The notes: generated by a model from the sequence alone, not told the origin. A DNA stretch of 23,900 nucleotides from Erysipelotrichaceae bacterium (GCA_900754715.1 CAAEDX010000191.1:1-23900); one strand, 5' to 3'; numbered from the stretch's first letter, positions 9,571 to 17,987 are shown. Program-made: numbers and translations.

Positions 9571-10274
9571 CAGTATTCGATCCTTTCCACCGGCAGCGGA
9601 TGTTCATTGATCTCGACGCTTTCGATGCGTCCGCTGCGCACCTTGATGACCTTGTCGCCCATCGCTGTCAGCGCCAGATTATGCGTGATGACGATGACGC
9701 TCACCCCGCGCTGGCGGCATGTGTCCTGCAGCAGCTTGAGGATCTGCTTTCCGGTCTGATAATCCAATGCGCCGGTCGGCTCATCGCACAGCAGCAGCTT
9801 CGGGTTCTTGGCCAGCGCACGCGCGATCGCCACACGCTGCTGCTCACCGCCGGAAAGCTGCGCCGGAAAGTTGCGGGAGCGATCCGCCAGGCCGACCGCC
9901 TCGATCGTCTCATCGATATCCAAAGGATCCTTGCAGATCTGCGTCGCCAGCTCGACATTTTCCCTGACCGTCAGATTCTGCACCAGATTGTAGAACTGGA
10001 ACACGAAGCCGATGTCATAACGGCGGTAGGTCGTCAGCTGTCTGGCATTGTAGTCACTGACCCGCTTGCCATCCACGATGATCGTGCCGCTGCTCGCGGA
10101 ATCCATACCGCCCAGAATATTCAGAATCGTGCTTTTCCCCGCTCCGCTGGCGCCGGCGATCACGACGAACTCTCCCTGATCGATGGAAAAGCTCACGCCT
10201 GCCAGTGCCTCGATGGAGACTTCTCCCATCTTATACACCTTTTTTACATCCTGAAACTCAATGTATGCACTCAT
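9570..10274 (-). CDS. ABC transporter ATPase, MacB/LolD type
   Basis: A 234-residue nucleotide-binding subunit for the permease encoded next to it. Walker A is GASGAGKST (41-49), the signature is LSGGEQQR, Walker B runs into DEPTGALD, and the H-loop is in VIVITHN. The [12 protein letters not shown] start and the DEPTG motif are typical of the MacB/LolD/FtsE group, which drives mechanotransmission through FtsX permeases rather than bulk substrate flow. The chosen start at 10274 has GGAG about 9 bases upstream; the longer version has no clear binding site. The gene is the first of a two-gene operon divergent from a TetR gene, which is the likely repressor. Confidence 0.95.
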   Translation of the reverse strand: MSAYIEFQDVKKVYKMGEVSIEALAGVSFSIDQGEFVVIAGASGAGKSTILNILGGMDSASSGTIIVDGKRVSDYNARQLTTYRRYDIGFVFQFYNLVQNLTVRENVELATQICKDPLDIDETIEAVGLADRSRNFPAQLSGGEQQRVAIARALAKNPKLLLCDEPTGALDYQTGKQILKLLQDTCRQRGVSVIVITHNLALTAMGDKVIKVRSGRIESVEINEHPLPVERIEY

Positions 10275-10337
10275 CTGTCTCACTCCATTCAACACTCGTT
10301 CAGATACCAAACACAGTGTTCATTAACTCCCATCTGT

Positions 10338-10366
10338 ATTATAATAAGAATCAGGCAGGGATTCAA
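10338..10366 (-). promoter_or_regulatory. Promoter of the ABC operon, overlapping a divergent -10 for tetR
   Basis: On the minus strand TTGAAT (10361-10366) and TATAAT (10338-10343) have a 17-base spacer. Because the centre reads TATTATAATA, a plus-strand TATAAT at 10340-10345 overlaps it and may serve tetR, with only a weak -35 (TGTTCA, 10317-10322). Overlapping divergent -10 boxes imply that the two directions compete. Confidence 0.7.
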
Positions 10367-10410
10367 TCATCACATCTGATGAGAATGTCATGCAAATCAA
10401 CACATTTGAT
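10366..10410. promoter_or_regulatory. Two 15-bp pseudo-palindromes, candidate TetR operators
   Basis: ATCATCACATCTGAT (10366-10380) and ATCAACACATTTGAT (10396-10410) match at 13 of 15 positions, start exactly 30 bp apart (about three helical turns), and each has ATCA/TGAT inverted ends. The first touches the -35 of the ABC operon; both would lie in the tetR leader. TetR-family operators are usually such short palindromes. Confidence 0.55.
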
Positions 10411-10437
10411 CATTTTGTTCAACAGGAGGATACAGAG

Positions 10438-11040
10438 ATGAAAAAAGAAGACGGACGGGTACGCATCACCCGTCAGATGATCCGCACGGCGCTGCTGAAC
10501 CTGCTTCGCGAAAAGCCGCTTCAGCACATCACCGTCCGCGAGCTATGCGAAAAAGCATCCATCAACCGCGGCACCTTTTACGCCCATTACGACGACATTT
10601 ATGACCTGATGGAACAGATCGAGCAGAGCATGTTCGATGAATTCAAGGCGATCCTGCGCCCGCTGCTCGAAGATCAGGACCCCTATGATCTGGTGGAGAC
10701 GATCACCCGCATCTTCAGCTATATCCGGGAACACGCCGACCTGTGCCTGGTCACCCTGGGCCCGCACAGCGACAAGAAGCTGCTCTACCGGCTCATCGAG
10801 CTGGGCAAGCAGGCCTGCCTGAACTCGCAGCTGAGCCTCTTCCCCCACGCCGATCCTCACATGCTCGATTATTACTACACCTTTGTCTCCTCCGGATGCA
10901 TCGCCATACTGGAAAAATGGATGAACGAGGGCATGCCGGACAGCGCCGACCACTTGGCCGCCTTTGTCCGCACGCTCATCTCCCCGGCATTTGACACTGC
11001 GCGGGCAGAACGCTTGTCATCCGGCCAGCAGCGGATATAA
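10438..11040 (+). CDS. TetR-family transcriptional regulator
   Basis: A 200-residue regulator. Residues 10-55 form the TetR helix-turn-helix (TRQMIRTALLNLL, then ITVRELCEKASINRGTFYAH, then YDDIYDL), with the helix ending NRGTFYAHY as the DNA-recognition part. The remainder is an all-helical ligand and dimer domain of the DhaS-like C-terminal kind, with no recognisable ligand motif. The ATG at 10438 has AGGAGG 8 bases upstream; a longer form from 10390 lacks a ribosome binding site and would cover the second operator-like repeat. It is divergent from the ABC operon and 26 bases ahead of the DUF2156-GNAT gene, so it probably represses the exporter and itself, and its own transcript includes the acyltransferase. 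Confidence 0.93.
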   Translation: MKKEDGRVRITRQMIRTALLNLLREKPLQHITVRELCEKASINRGTFYAHYDDIYDLMEQIEQSMFDEFKAILRPLLEDQDPYDLVETITRIFSYIREHADLCLVTLGPHSDKKLLYRLIELGKQACLNSQLSLFPHADPHMLDYYYTFVSSGCIAILEKWMNEGMPDSADHLAAFVRTLISPAFDTARAERLSSGQQRI

Positions 11041-11066
11041 TAAGGAAAACGACAAGGAAGGTAACT

Positions 11067-12785
11067 ATGAAAAAACTCACGATCAACAATATGCATGAGC
11101 TGCAGCCCTGGATAGCGCTGGCCGGATATGAGGACTGCAACGCCAACGTCGTCACGATGCTGATGTGGCAGTACCCCTATCCGTTCTATTTCGAAGTGCA
11201 TGCGCATTTTGCGCTCGTCTGCTTTCACATCGAAGCAGAAGATGAGACTTACTGGTACATGCCATTCTGCGCAGAGGAATACCGCATGGAAGCCGTCAGT
11301 GCCATGCTGGCATATGGCCGCCAGCACGGCATCCCTGCGCGCATGTCCTGCCTGAGCCGCGAATGGCGCGACTGGCTGGCCGAACATTTCCAGGATCAGG
11401 TCGTATTCGACATCAGGTGGGATGGCAAAGACTACATCTATTCCCGCACCCAGCAAGAGACGCTGAAAGGAAAGAAGATGCAGAAGCGCCGCAACCATTA
11501 CAACGCCTTTTTGAAAGAATATGAAGGCAGATGGGCATTTCACCGGCTGAGCAGGGATGATTTCGACGATATCTTCTCTCTGCTGAGCGAATGGCAGGAC
11601 AGTCATGATGACATCTTCGGCATCCAGGAAGAAGAACAAGGCATCCGCTTTTTGCTGGAGCATGCCGAGGAGCTTTCCCTGGATGGCGGGGTCATCACCA
11701 TCGACGGCCGCATGAAGGCCTTCTCCATCGTTTCTCACACTACCCCATACATGCTGGACATCCATGTGGAAAAGGCTGACCGCAATATCCGCGGGCTGTA
11801 TGTCGCCATCTTGAAAAACTATCTGGAGATCGCTGATCCGGCAGTGACGCTGATCAACCGTGAGGATGACATGGGCCTGCCTTCGCTGATCAAGGCCAAG
11901 CGCGACATGCATCCGATCCGCATCGCGCAGAAATATACCGCCGTCTTCCGCAGCTGGGAGATCACCGCGCCCAAACCAGAAGAGAAAGACCAGCTGAACG
12001 CGCTGTGGCTCGACAGCTTCGCAGAAGAGACGCCAAAGAGCGCTGCGTTTTACTTCAGGCGCATGTACCGCCCGCAGGACTGCCGCGTGCTGCGCAGCGG
12101 GGATCAGATCATCGCCATGTGCATGTTCCCGCAATGGCAGCTCTCCCTGAATGGCCGTCCCGTCTCCTTCCGCTTCCTGGAAGGGGTGGCCGTCCGCCGG
12201 GAATACCGCCGCTGCGGATACATGAAACGGCTGCTCGATCACGTCTTTCAGGAATTCGCCGATGCGCGCTGGATCCTGCAGGCCTATGACTGGGACCTGT
12301 ATGTGCCCTTCGGCTTCGCCAAGAGTCATTTCATGAAGCGCGTCGTCCTGGACAAGGCGGCGCTCCCGCCCGAAGAAGGAAGCTGGACAGACGCTGATGC
12401 AGCGGCATGCCTCTCCCTCTATGAAACGATGATGCGCGGCCACGACGGCTTTCGCATCCGCGACCTGACCTATTATCAGGACTTCTGGCTGCCTTATCAG
12501 GCTTGCTGCGGCATGCGTGTGCAAGTATTCCTCCATGAAGGCCAGGCGGAAGGATACGCCTGCTGGGAAGAGCGTGAAGAGGAACGCCTCATCAGCGAGC
12601 TCGTCTGCACCTCGGAAGCAGCAGCCCTGCGCATGCTGGCTTCCCTGACATCAGCGGACAAGACGACAGCGGCCATCGTCTCCCCGAAGCTGAACATCCC
12701 AGGGAAAAGCGAGACCGTTCCCGTGCTGATGGCCAGAGAACCGCTTTCGCTGCACGCGCCTTGCTTCCTGAGCGAATGTCTGTAA
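11067..12785 (+). CDS. DUF2156-like domain fused to an Eis-like GNAT acetyltransferase
   Basis: A 572-residue soluble protein with two acyltransferase-type halves. Residues about 20-295 match the DUF2156 fold, the C-terminal catalytic part of MprF-type aminoacyl-phosphatidylglycerol synthases: RRNHYNAFLKEY, DGGVITIDGRMKAFSI, NIRGLYVAILKNYLE, LINREDDMGLPSL and KAKRDMHPIRIAQKYT. Residues about 300-460 form a GNAT domain of the Eis kind, with the acetyl-CoA loop VAVRREYRRCGYMKRLL (374-390) and a following LQAYDWDLYVPFGF; the rest resembles the Eis C-terminal region. There are no membrane segments, so it would not make lipids as MprF does unless partnered. AAGGAAGG precedes the start. Substrates are unknown. 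It follows tetR closely and probably shares its transcript. Confidence 0.85.
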   Translation: MKKLTINNMHELQPWIALAGYEDCNANVVTMLMWQYPYPFYFEVHAHFALVCFHIEAEDETYWYMPFCAEEYRMEAVSAMLAYGRQHGIPARMSCLSREWRDWLAEHFQDQVVFDIRWDGKDYIYSRTQQETLKGKKMQKRRNHYNAFLKEYEGRWAFHRLSRDDFDDIFSLLSEWQDSHDDIFGIQEEEQGIRFLLEHAEELSLDGGVITIDGRMKAFSIVSHTTPYMLDIHVEKADRNIRGLYVAILKNYLEIADPAVTLINREDDMGLPSLIKAKRDMHPIRIAQKYTAVFRSWEITAPKPEEKDQLNALWLDSFAEETPKSAAFYFRRMYRPQDCRVLRSGDQIIAMCMFPQWQLSLNGRPVSFRFLEGVAVRREYRRCGYMKRLLDHVFQEFADARWILQAYDWDLYVPFGFAKSHFMKRVVLDKAALPPEEGSWTDADAAACLSLYETMMRGHDGFRIRDLTYYQDFWLPYQACCGMRVQVFLHEGQAEGYACWEEREEERLISELVCTSEAAALRMLASLTSADKTTAAIVSPKLNIPGKSETVPVLMAREPLSLHAPCFLSECL

Positions 12786-12834
12786 AACGCCTGCCTTATG
12801 TTACAGATTCATCATCTTTTCCTCAGGCGGATTA

Positions 12835-12843
12835 TGCTATACT
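12835..12843 (+). promoter_or_regulatory. Extended -10 promoter of the two-component genes
   Basis: TGCTATACT (12835-12843) is an extended -10 with no good -35. The start codon of the response regulator lies 22 bases after it. The same arrangement (ATGTTATACTGAA) is seen before the GNAT gene at 18668. Confidence 0.65.
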
Positions 12844-12865
12844 GAACACAGATGAGGTGATCAAC

Positions 12866-13546
12866 ATGCACATCTTGCTGGTAGAAGATGACAGCGCCAT
12901 CACCATGGGACTGGACTATACGCTGAAAAAAGAAGGATATGCGGTCTGTATCTGCATGTCGGTGGAACAGGCCCGCGCCGCATTGAGCAAACAGCGCTTC
13001 GACCTTGCGCTCATCGACCTCTCCCTGCCCGACGGCAGCGGATTCGACTTATGTGATCCGGCTCGCGCGCAAGGCGCGGCCGTCATCTTCCTGACGGCAT
13101 CTGATGATGAGATGTGTGTCGTCAAAGGGCTCGATATGGGCGGCGATGATTATGTGACCAAGCCCTTCCGTCTGCAGGAGCTGCTCAGCCGCATCCGCAG
13201 CGTGCTGCGCCGCCGGCAAGACAGACAGGACGACATCATCCGCATCCGGGAACTGCGCGTGGATCTTCGCCAGGCCAAGGTATTCCGAAACGGCCAGGAA
13301 GTATACTTGTCCGCCATGGAATATCAGCTTTTCCTGTTCTTCCTGCATCATCCCGGGCAGATCCTCACCCGCGCGCAGCTGCTGGATGCGCTGTGGGACA
13401 ACAAAGGACAGTATGTGGAGGACAACACGCTTTCTGTCACGATGAAGCGGCTGCGCGAGAAGATCGAGGCCGATCCGCAGAATCCTGTGCTCATCACCAC
13501 CATTCGCGGTCTGGGCTACCGCATGGAGCCGCTGCGTGAATCATAG
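12866..13546 (+). CDS. OmpR-family response regulator
   Basis: A 226-residue cytoplasmic regulator. The receiver domain (1-112) has the acidic pair Asp8-Asp9, the phosphoacceptor Asp51 (in LIDLSLPDG), Thr77 and Lys99 in VTKPF. The winged-helix DNA-binding domain (about 125-222) has the usual ending TLSVTMKRLREKIEADPQNP and TIRGLGYR. GAGGTGA precedes the start at 12866; the longer reading from 12761 covers the promoter and the end of the previous gene and is not used. The kinase gene begins inside its 3' end. By the gene order regulator-kinase-ATPase-permease it belongs to the BceRS/VncRS kind, and it probably binds the palindrome at 14541-14554 to switch on the transporter. Confidence 0.96.
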   Translation: MHILLVEDDSAITMGLDYTLKKEGYAVCICMSVEQARAALSKQRFDLALIDLSLPDGSGFDLCDPARAQGAAVIFLTASDDEMCVVKGLDMGGDDYVTKPFRLQELLSRIRSVLRRRQDRQDDIIRIRELRVDLRQAKVFRNGQEVYLSAMEYQLFLFFLHHPGQILTRAQLLDALWDNKGQYVEDNTLSVTMKRLREKIEADPQNPVLITTIRGLGYRMEPLRES

Positions 13547-14528
13547 GGATATCCGCCGCTGGGCGCTCTTCGTCCTGGCGCTGTGTCTGCTCATCACCGC
13601 GATCCTGCTGCTGATCGCCCCGCAGCTGGTCTTGCCCTTCCTGCTCAGCGCGCTGTTGTGGAACGCGGTGAGCGCGGCGCTCATCCATCTGGTCAACCGC
13701 CGCATCCGCACCCTCAGCGATCAGCTGATGCGCGTCTACAGCAATTCCCTGCATACTGATATCCGCGACAATGAAGAAGGCGCATTGAGCATCCTGCGCA
13801 ATGACATCTACAAGATCACCCGCACCTTCCATGAGCAGCAAAAGCAGTCGGAAAAAGACCGGCTCTTCCTGTCCGACACGATCAGCGACATCTCCCATCA
13901 GCTGCGCACGCCGCTGACTTCCATGCGCATGATGAACGAACTGCTGCAGCAAGATCTTCCCGAAGCGCAGCGCCAGGAGTTCTTCAGCTGCGTGAACCAG
14001 CAGCTGGACCGGCTGGAATGGCTGGTCTCCTCCCTGCTCAAGCTGGCGCGCATGGACGCGTGCGCCATCACTTTCCAGCCTGCGCAAGTCACGCTGCAGC
14101 AGCTTGTGCTCAGCGCGCTGGAGCCGCTCACCACCATGATCCAGGACAAGCAGATCCAGATCGACATGGACGTGGGCAGCATCCAGGTGCGCACTGATCC
14201 TGGCTGGAGCAGCGAGGCCCTGCTCAACATCCTCAAGAACGCGGCCGAACACACGCCGGTCAACGGCACGATCCGCATACGGGCAAGGCAGACGCCGGTG
14301 CATACCGCGCTGCAGATCACAGACAGCGGACCGGGCATGAACCGGGAAGAGCTGGCGCATGTCTTCGAGCGCTTTTACCGCGGGAAACATGCTAAGGACA
14401 ACTCGGTCGGCATCGGCATGGCCATGGCCCAATCCATCCTGCGCGCCCAGCACGGCGACATCCGCGCAGACAGTCAGCCCGGCAGCGGCGCAAGCTTTAC
14501 GGTATTGTTTCAGGCATCAGACACATGA
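13536..14528 (+). CDS. Sensor histidine kinase with minimal extracellular loop
   Basis: A 330-residue membrane kinase. Two hydrophobic helices (about 8-28 and 31-52) are separated by only a few residues, the hallmark of intramembrane-sensing BceS-like kinases that take the signal from a partner ABC transporter. A linker follows, then the phosphorylated His121 in SDISHQLRTPLTSM, the N box NILKNAAEH (about 231-239), DSGPGM (273-278), a FERFYRG box and GIGMAM (292-297). It starts at GTG 13536, with GGAG 7 bases upstream and an 11-base overlap with the response regulator, which suggests coupling. The transcript probably ends at the hairpin overlapping the stop codon. Confidence 0.95.
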   Translation: MNHRDIRRWALFVLALCLLITAILLLIAPQLVLPFLLSALLWNAVSAALIHLVNRRIRTLSDQLMRVYSNSLHTDIRDNEEGALSILRNDIYKITRTFHEQQKQSEKDRLFLSDTISDISHQLRTPLTSMRMMNELLQQDLPEAQRQEFFSCVNQQLDRLEWLVSSLLKLARMDACAITFQPAQVTLQQLVLSALEPLTTMIQDKQIQIDMDVGSIQVRTDPGWSSEALLNILKNAAEHTPVNGTIRIRARQTPVHTALQITDSGPGMNREELAHVFERFYRGKHAKDNSVGIGMAMAQSILRAQHGDIRADSQPGSGASFTVLFQASDT

Positions 14529-14537
14529 TGCCTTTTT
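14512..14537 (+). terminator. Terminator overlapping the kinase stop codon
   Basis: AGGCATCA (14512-14519) and TGATGCCT (14526-14533) make a perfect 8-bp stem with a 6-base loop, followed by five T residues ending at 14537. It would separate the regulator-kinase transcript from the transporter transcript. Confidence 0.75.
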
Positions 14538-14540
14538 GCA

Positions 14541-14554
14541 TGACAGATGTGTCA
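14541..14554. promoter_or_regulatory. TGACA-N4-TGTCA site, candidate response regulator operator
   Basis: TGACAGATGTGTCA is a perfect 5-bp inverted repeat with a 4-base spacer, matching the pattern of BceR-type sites (TnACA-N4-TGTAA). It lies upstream of the ABC ATPase gene, with a half-like CTGTCAT at 14571-14577. A weak -10 (TACCAT, 14588-14593) lies about 40 bp downstream; no good -35 is seen, as expected for an activated promoter. Confidence 0.6.
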
Positions 14555-14615
14555 TTTCCCAGTCACGCTTCTGTCATCCCTGCTTCGTACCATGAAGGAA
14601 AAGGAGGACGATCAC

Positions 14616-15299
14616 ATGGAGATCTTACAAGTGACACATCTGAATAAAAGCTATGGCACAGGAGAAGGAAAGGTCACGGCGCTCGATGACGTGAGCTTTT
14701 CTGTCCAGCAAGGAGAATTTGTGGCCATCATGGGCCCCAGCGGCTCAGGAAAGAGCACCCTGCTGCATATGCTGGGCGGCGTGGACCGCCCGGACAGCGG
14801 AAAGGTCCTCATCGACGGCTGCGACATCTATGAGATGGATGAATCCGCACTGGCCATCTTCCGCCGCCGGCAGATCGGACTGATCTACCAGTTTTACAAC
14901 CTCATCCCTATCCTGAACGCGAAGGAAAACCTCACACTGCCTCTGCAGCTGGATGGCAGAAAGCCAGATAAAGACTATTTTGACAAGCTGGTCCAGGCGC
15001 TTGGCCTGCAAGAGCGGCTGTCTCATCTGCCCGCTCAGCTTTCCGGCGGACAGCAGCAGCGTGTCTCGATCGGCCGCGCGCTGATCGCCAAGCCAGCCAT
15101 CGTGCTGGCAGACGAACCGACCGGCAATCTGGATTCACACAACAGCCAGGAGATCATGGCGCTGTTCCGCCAGTTCCATCGGGAATACCATCAGACCCTG
15201 ATCATCATCACGCATGATGAGTCGATCGCCCTGCAAGCAGACCGGATCCTCTCCATGCAGGATGGCGCCATCGTGAAAGATGAGGTGATCCGCCGATGA
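14616..15299 (+). CDS. ABC transporter ATPase, BceA-like
   Basis: A 227-residue MacB/LolD-type nucleotide-binding subunit. Walker A is GPSGSGKST (40-48), the Q-loop region is LIYQFYNLIP, the signature is LSGGQQQR, Walker B runs into DEPTGNLD, and the H-loop is IIITHD. AAGGAGG lies 8-9 bases before the chosen ATG at 14616; an upstream start at 14547 falls inside the operator. Its stop overlaps the permease start (ATGA), so the two are one unit. By context it powers a transporter that either removes antimicrobial peptides from their target or signals to the kinase, as BceA does. Confidence 0.95.
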   Translation: MEILQVTHLNKSYGTGEGKVTALDDVSFSVQQGEFVAIMGPSGSGKSTLLHMLGGVDRPDSGKVLIDGCDIYEMDESALAIFRRRQIGLIYQFYNLIPILNAKENLTLPLQLDGRKPDKDYFDKLVQALGLQERLSHLPAQLSGGQQQRVSIGRALIAKPAIVLADEPTGNLDSHNSQEIMALFRQFHREYHQTLIIITHDESIALQADRILSMQDGAIVKDEVIRR

Positions 15300-17839
15300 A
15301 GCTGATCGCCCGGCTGACGCTGCGTGCCCTGAAGGAAAACCGCAGGCGCACGATGGCCACCATGCTGGCCATCATCATCGCCACGGCCATGCTCTGCAGC
15401 ATCACCACCCTGGCCGCCAGCGCCATCAACGGCATGAAACAGCACGAGATCGATACCAGCGGATACTGGCACACCGAATATGTCGGCGTGCCCGGCGATC
15501 AGGTTTCCCGGATCTGCGAGGACGAAGGCAGCGCCGCCTGCGCCGTTACCCAAGGCGTCGGCTACGCCCGGAGCGAAAAGATCTACAACGTGAGACGCCC
15601 CTATTTCTATATCACCGCCGTCGATGCGGATGGCTTTGCGTTTCGCCCTTATCCGCTGCTGAAAGGACGCCTGCCCAAGACATCGCAGGAAGTGCTTCTG
15701 CCTGAATCACTGGCTTCGCTCTCTTCCTTTTCTGCCCAGATCGGCGATACGCTTACGCTGACCATGGGCAAGCGCGTGCGCGACGATGGCACGACGATGG
15801 CGCAGAATTATTCCTATGAGGGGGAAGACGAACGATTCGTCACCAACGGACGCGCATCCTTCACCATCGTCGGCATCTATGATGACAGCGCTTCTTCCAA
15901 TTCGCTCTCTGCCGGCTATGACTTCGTCAGCGGGATGACGCAGATCAGCGATGCGCAGACCTATGACGTCTATGTGCAAAATACGCCGCTGGACAGCTCG
16001 CTCTATGCGCATGCGGATGCGCTGGGCAGCGAGACCGGCTGCGAAGAAGTGGTCCACAACAGTTATCTGCTCTTATATGAAGGCGTTGCAGGCGATGATC
16101 AGCTGGTCTTCATGATCAAGCTGCTGACGCTGATCATCTCGATCATCATCACCGTCAGCGCCATGGCGGTCATCTACAATTCCTTCAACATCTCCCTGAG
16201 CCAGCGCAGCCGCTATCTGGGCATGCTGGCCAGCGTAGGCGCGACCCGGGCGCAGAAACGGCAGAGCGTATTCCTCGAGGCGCTCTTCCTGGCCATCCCC
16301 TGCATCCCGCTGGGCATAGCCGCGGGGCTTGGCGCCACCGCGCTGACCCTGAATCATGTCAGCGCCGTGCTGAGCTCGATCATCCCCGGCATGCAGATGC
16401 CTTTTGTCATCAGCCCTGCGCTGCTTGCTCTGGCCGTGCTGCTTTCGCTCATCACGCTGTTCGTGAGCGCATGGCGGCCTGCGCAGCGCGCAGCCTCCAT
16501 CACCCCGATCAAAGCGATCCGGCAGACCAAAGACATCAACGCTTCCCATGTCCGCTTCTCCCGGCTGATCCAGAAGGTATTCGGATTCGAGGCCGTGCTT
16601 GCCTTGAAGAATCAGAAACGCAGCCGCGGACGCTATCTCGCCGTGCTCTTTTCGCTCACCCTTTCCCTGACCTTGTTCATCACTGTATCCACATTCACTT
16701 CTTATCTGCAGCGCGCATCGTCCATGACGCTCGAGACCGTTCCCGATGTCATGCTGACGTATTCGACCGGCAGTGTCCCCGACGACATCCATAAAAGCGA
16801 TCCGCTGCTTACGCTGGATCACGCACAGGAAGCCGTGCGCATCCAGAGCATCTATCTGTCGCTGAGGGACAGCTCGCTGATCAACGAGGACATCCAGCAG
16901 CTGCAGCGGGAACAATACGGCGATGTCAACTCTTCCATGCGCGTCGCCTCCCTGGATGACGCTTCCCTGCAGCGGCTGTGCGAACAAAACGGGATCGCGC
17001 GGCAGGCTGTCCTGGAACAAGGAGGCGGCATCCTCGCCAACCACATCACCTCCGAGATCAGCCAGGCCGATCACACTTTTGCTGAGGCCGATTATCTCAA
17101 GCCGGGCATCACAGAGCTGACGCTGGACTCGATGGAGTATGAGACCGTCTCCCACACCTTGCCGATCGCCGCCTATATCAGCAGCACAGATGTGCTGGAT
17201 ATGGAAAACAGCGACATCGGCGGCGCGACCATCTATGTCAGCGAGGATACCCTGGATCGGCTCAGCGAAGGAACGGACCGCTACTATCAGTACGTCATCA
17301 ATTACAGCACGGACGATGCGCAGGCGCTGGAATCAGAGATCGAGCAATGCGTGAGTCAAAACGCAGACCTGCAGATGTATGCCGACTGGCAAAGCGCCGA
17401 GGAAGGACAGGCCCAGCAGGATACGATGTACAGCGTCATCACCCTGTTCGTCTATGCCTTCATCCTGTTGATCGCCTGCATCTGTGTGACCAATGTGTTC
17501 AACACGCTGACATCCAGTCTGGCTCTGCGCGCATCAGAAAACGCCACCCTGCTGTCCATCGGCATGACAAAAAAGCAATTCCGCCGCATGATCAGCTTTG
17601 AGGCATTGTTCTATGCCATCAAGAGCTCGATCTATGGGATCCTGCTGGCACTGCCGCTGTGTCTGCTCATCTATCAGACCATCGGCGTCAAATTCAGCTT
17701 CGATTTCTATCTGCCTATTGCACACATTACAATCGGTGTGTTCATTCTCATCTTGCTCACCTTGATCATCATGCGCTATCATATGTCATTGAACAAAAAG
17801 GAAAGCATGATCGAGACCATACGCAGAGAAAGCATCTGA
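15296..17839 (+). CDS. FtsX-type ABC permease of a two-component-linked transporter
   Basis: An 847-residue membrane permease. The first membrane helix is at about 20-42. A MacB-like extracellular domain (about 50-265) precedes three FtsX helices at about 275-400 that include the typical MLASVGATRAQKRQSVFLEA cytoplasmic segment. A membrane segment at about 447-468 leads to a second extracellular region, and a final FtsX domain occupies about 720-840 (VTNVFNTLTSSLALRASENA). This is longer than BceB (about 650 residues) and closer to the double MacB/FtsX permeases next to VncRS-like systems, so a strict BceB call is not warranted. The start overlaps the ATPase by 4 bases. A strong terminator follows the stop by 6 bases. 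Confidence 0.93.
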   Translation: MKLIARLTLRALKENRRRTMATMLAIIIATAMLCSITTLAASAINGMKQHEIDTSGYWHTEYVGVPGDQVSRICEDEGSAACAVTQGVGYARSEKIYNVRRPYFYITAVDADGFAFRPYPLLKGRLPKTSQEVLLPESLASLSSFSAQIGDTLTLTMGKRVRDDGTTMAQNYSYEGEDERFVTNGRASFTIVGIYDDSASSNSLSAGYDFVSGMTQISDAQTYDVYVQNTPLDSSLYAHADALGSETGCEEVVHNSYLLLYEGVAGDDQLVFMIKLLTLIISIIITVSAMAVIYNSFNISLSQRSRYLGMLASVGATRAQKRQSVFLEALFLAIPCIPLGIAAGLGATALTLNHVSAVLSSIIPGMQMPFVISPALLALAVLLSLITLFVSAWRPAQRAASITPIKAIRQTKDINASHVRFSRLIQKVFGFEAVLALKNQKRSRGRYLAVLFSLTLSLTLFITVSTFTSYLQRASSMTLETVPDVMLTYSTGSVPDDIHKSDPLLTLDHAQEAVRIQSIYLSLRDSSLINEDIQQLQREQYGDVNSSMRVASLDDASLQRLCEQNGIARQAVLEQGGGILANHITSEISQADHTFAEADYLKPGITELTLDSMEYETVSHTLPIAAYISSTDVLDMENSDIGGATIYVSEDTLDRLSEGTDRYYQYVINYSTDDAQALESEIEQCVSQNADLQMYADWQSAEEGQAQQDTMYSVITLFVYAFILLIACICVTNVFNTLTSSLALRASENATLLSIGMTKKQFRRMISFEALFYAIKSSIYGILLALPLCLLIYQTIGVKFSFDFYLPIAHITIGVFILILLTLIIMRYHMSLNKKESMIETIRRESI

Positions 17840-17844
17840 ACCGC

Positions 17845-17874
17845 AAAGAACCGGGTCAACGACCCGGTTCTTTT
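17845..17874 (+). terminator. Terminator of the two-component-linked transporter
   Basis: A 13-bp stem (17845-17857 with 17861-17873), including ACCGGGT-type G+C-rich pairs and loop AAC, ends in four T residues. It lies 6 bases after the permease stop. Confidence 0.9.
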
Positions 17875-17987
17875 CTATCACAGCATAAAGTGCCAAATGC
17901 TCCAAGCCCATAAGCATTTCCTGCAGTTACCATGCTCATGCGATCAGGATCAGAAAGCCGCTGCACGACTTTCTGACAGGACGGTGA

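Noticed and set aside
8305..9759. Long open frame on the plus strand opposite the ABC permease (484 codons)
   Set aside because: It is antisense to a gene with clear FtsX and coiled-coil features, has no ribosome binding site, and gives a protein rich in Arg, His and Ile without motifs, as expected from a GC-rich shadow frame.
10875..12536. Long open frame on the minus strand opposite the DUF2156-GNAT gene (553 codons)
   Set aside because: It covers the opposite strand of a gene with clear domains, begins without a binding site and has no recognisable domain.
12786..12830. Inverted repeats (CTGTAA/TTACAG and CGCCTG/CAGGCG) after the GNAT fusion gene as a terminator
   Set aside because: Stems are 6 bp with long loops and no T run follows, so termination is not supported.
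13494..14453. Minus-strand open frame opposite the histidine kinase
   Set aside because: The kinase on the plus strand has all catalytic boxes; the antisense product is rich in Gln, Arg and His without motifs.
16073..17155. Minus-strand open frame opposite the second FtsX permease
   Set aside because: No ribosome binding site and low-complexity composition; the plus-strand permease explains the sequence.
17880..17987. Possible gene or RNA between two terminators
   Set aside because: Only short inverted repeats (AATGCT/AGCATT and CAGAAAG/CTTTCTG) are seen; no promoter or good frame is present.
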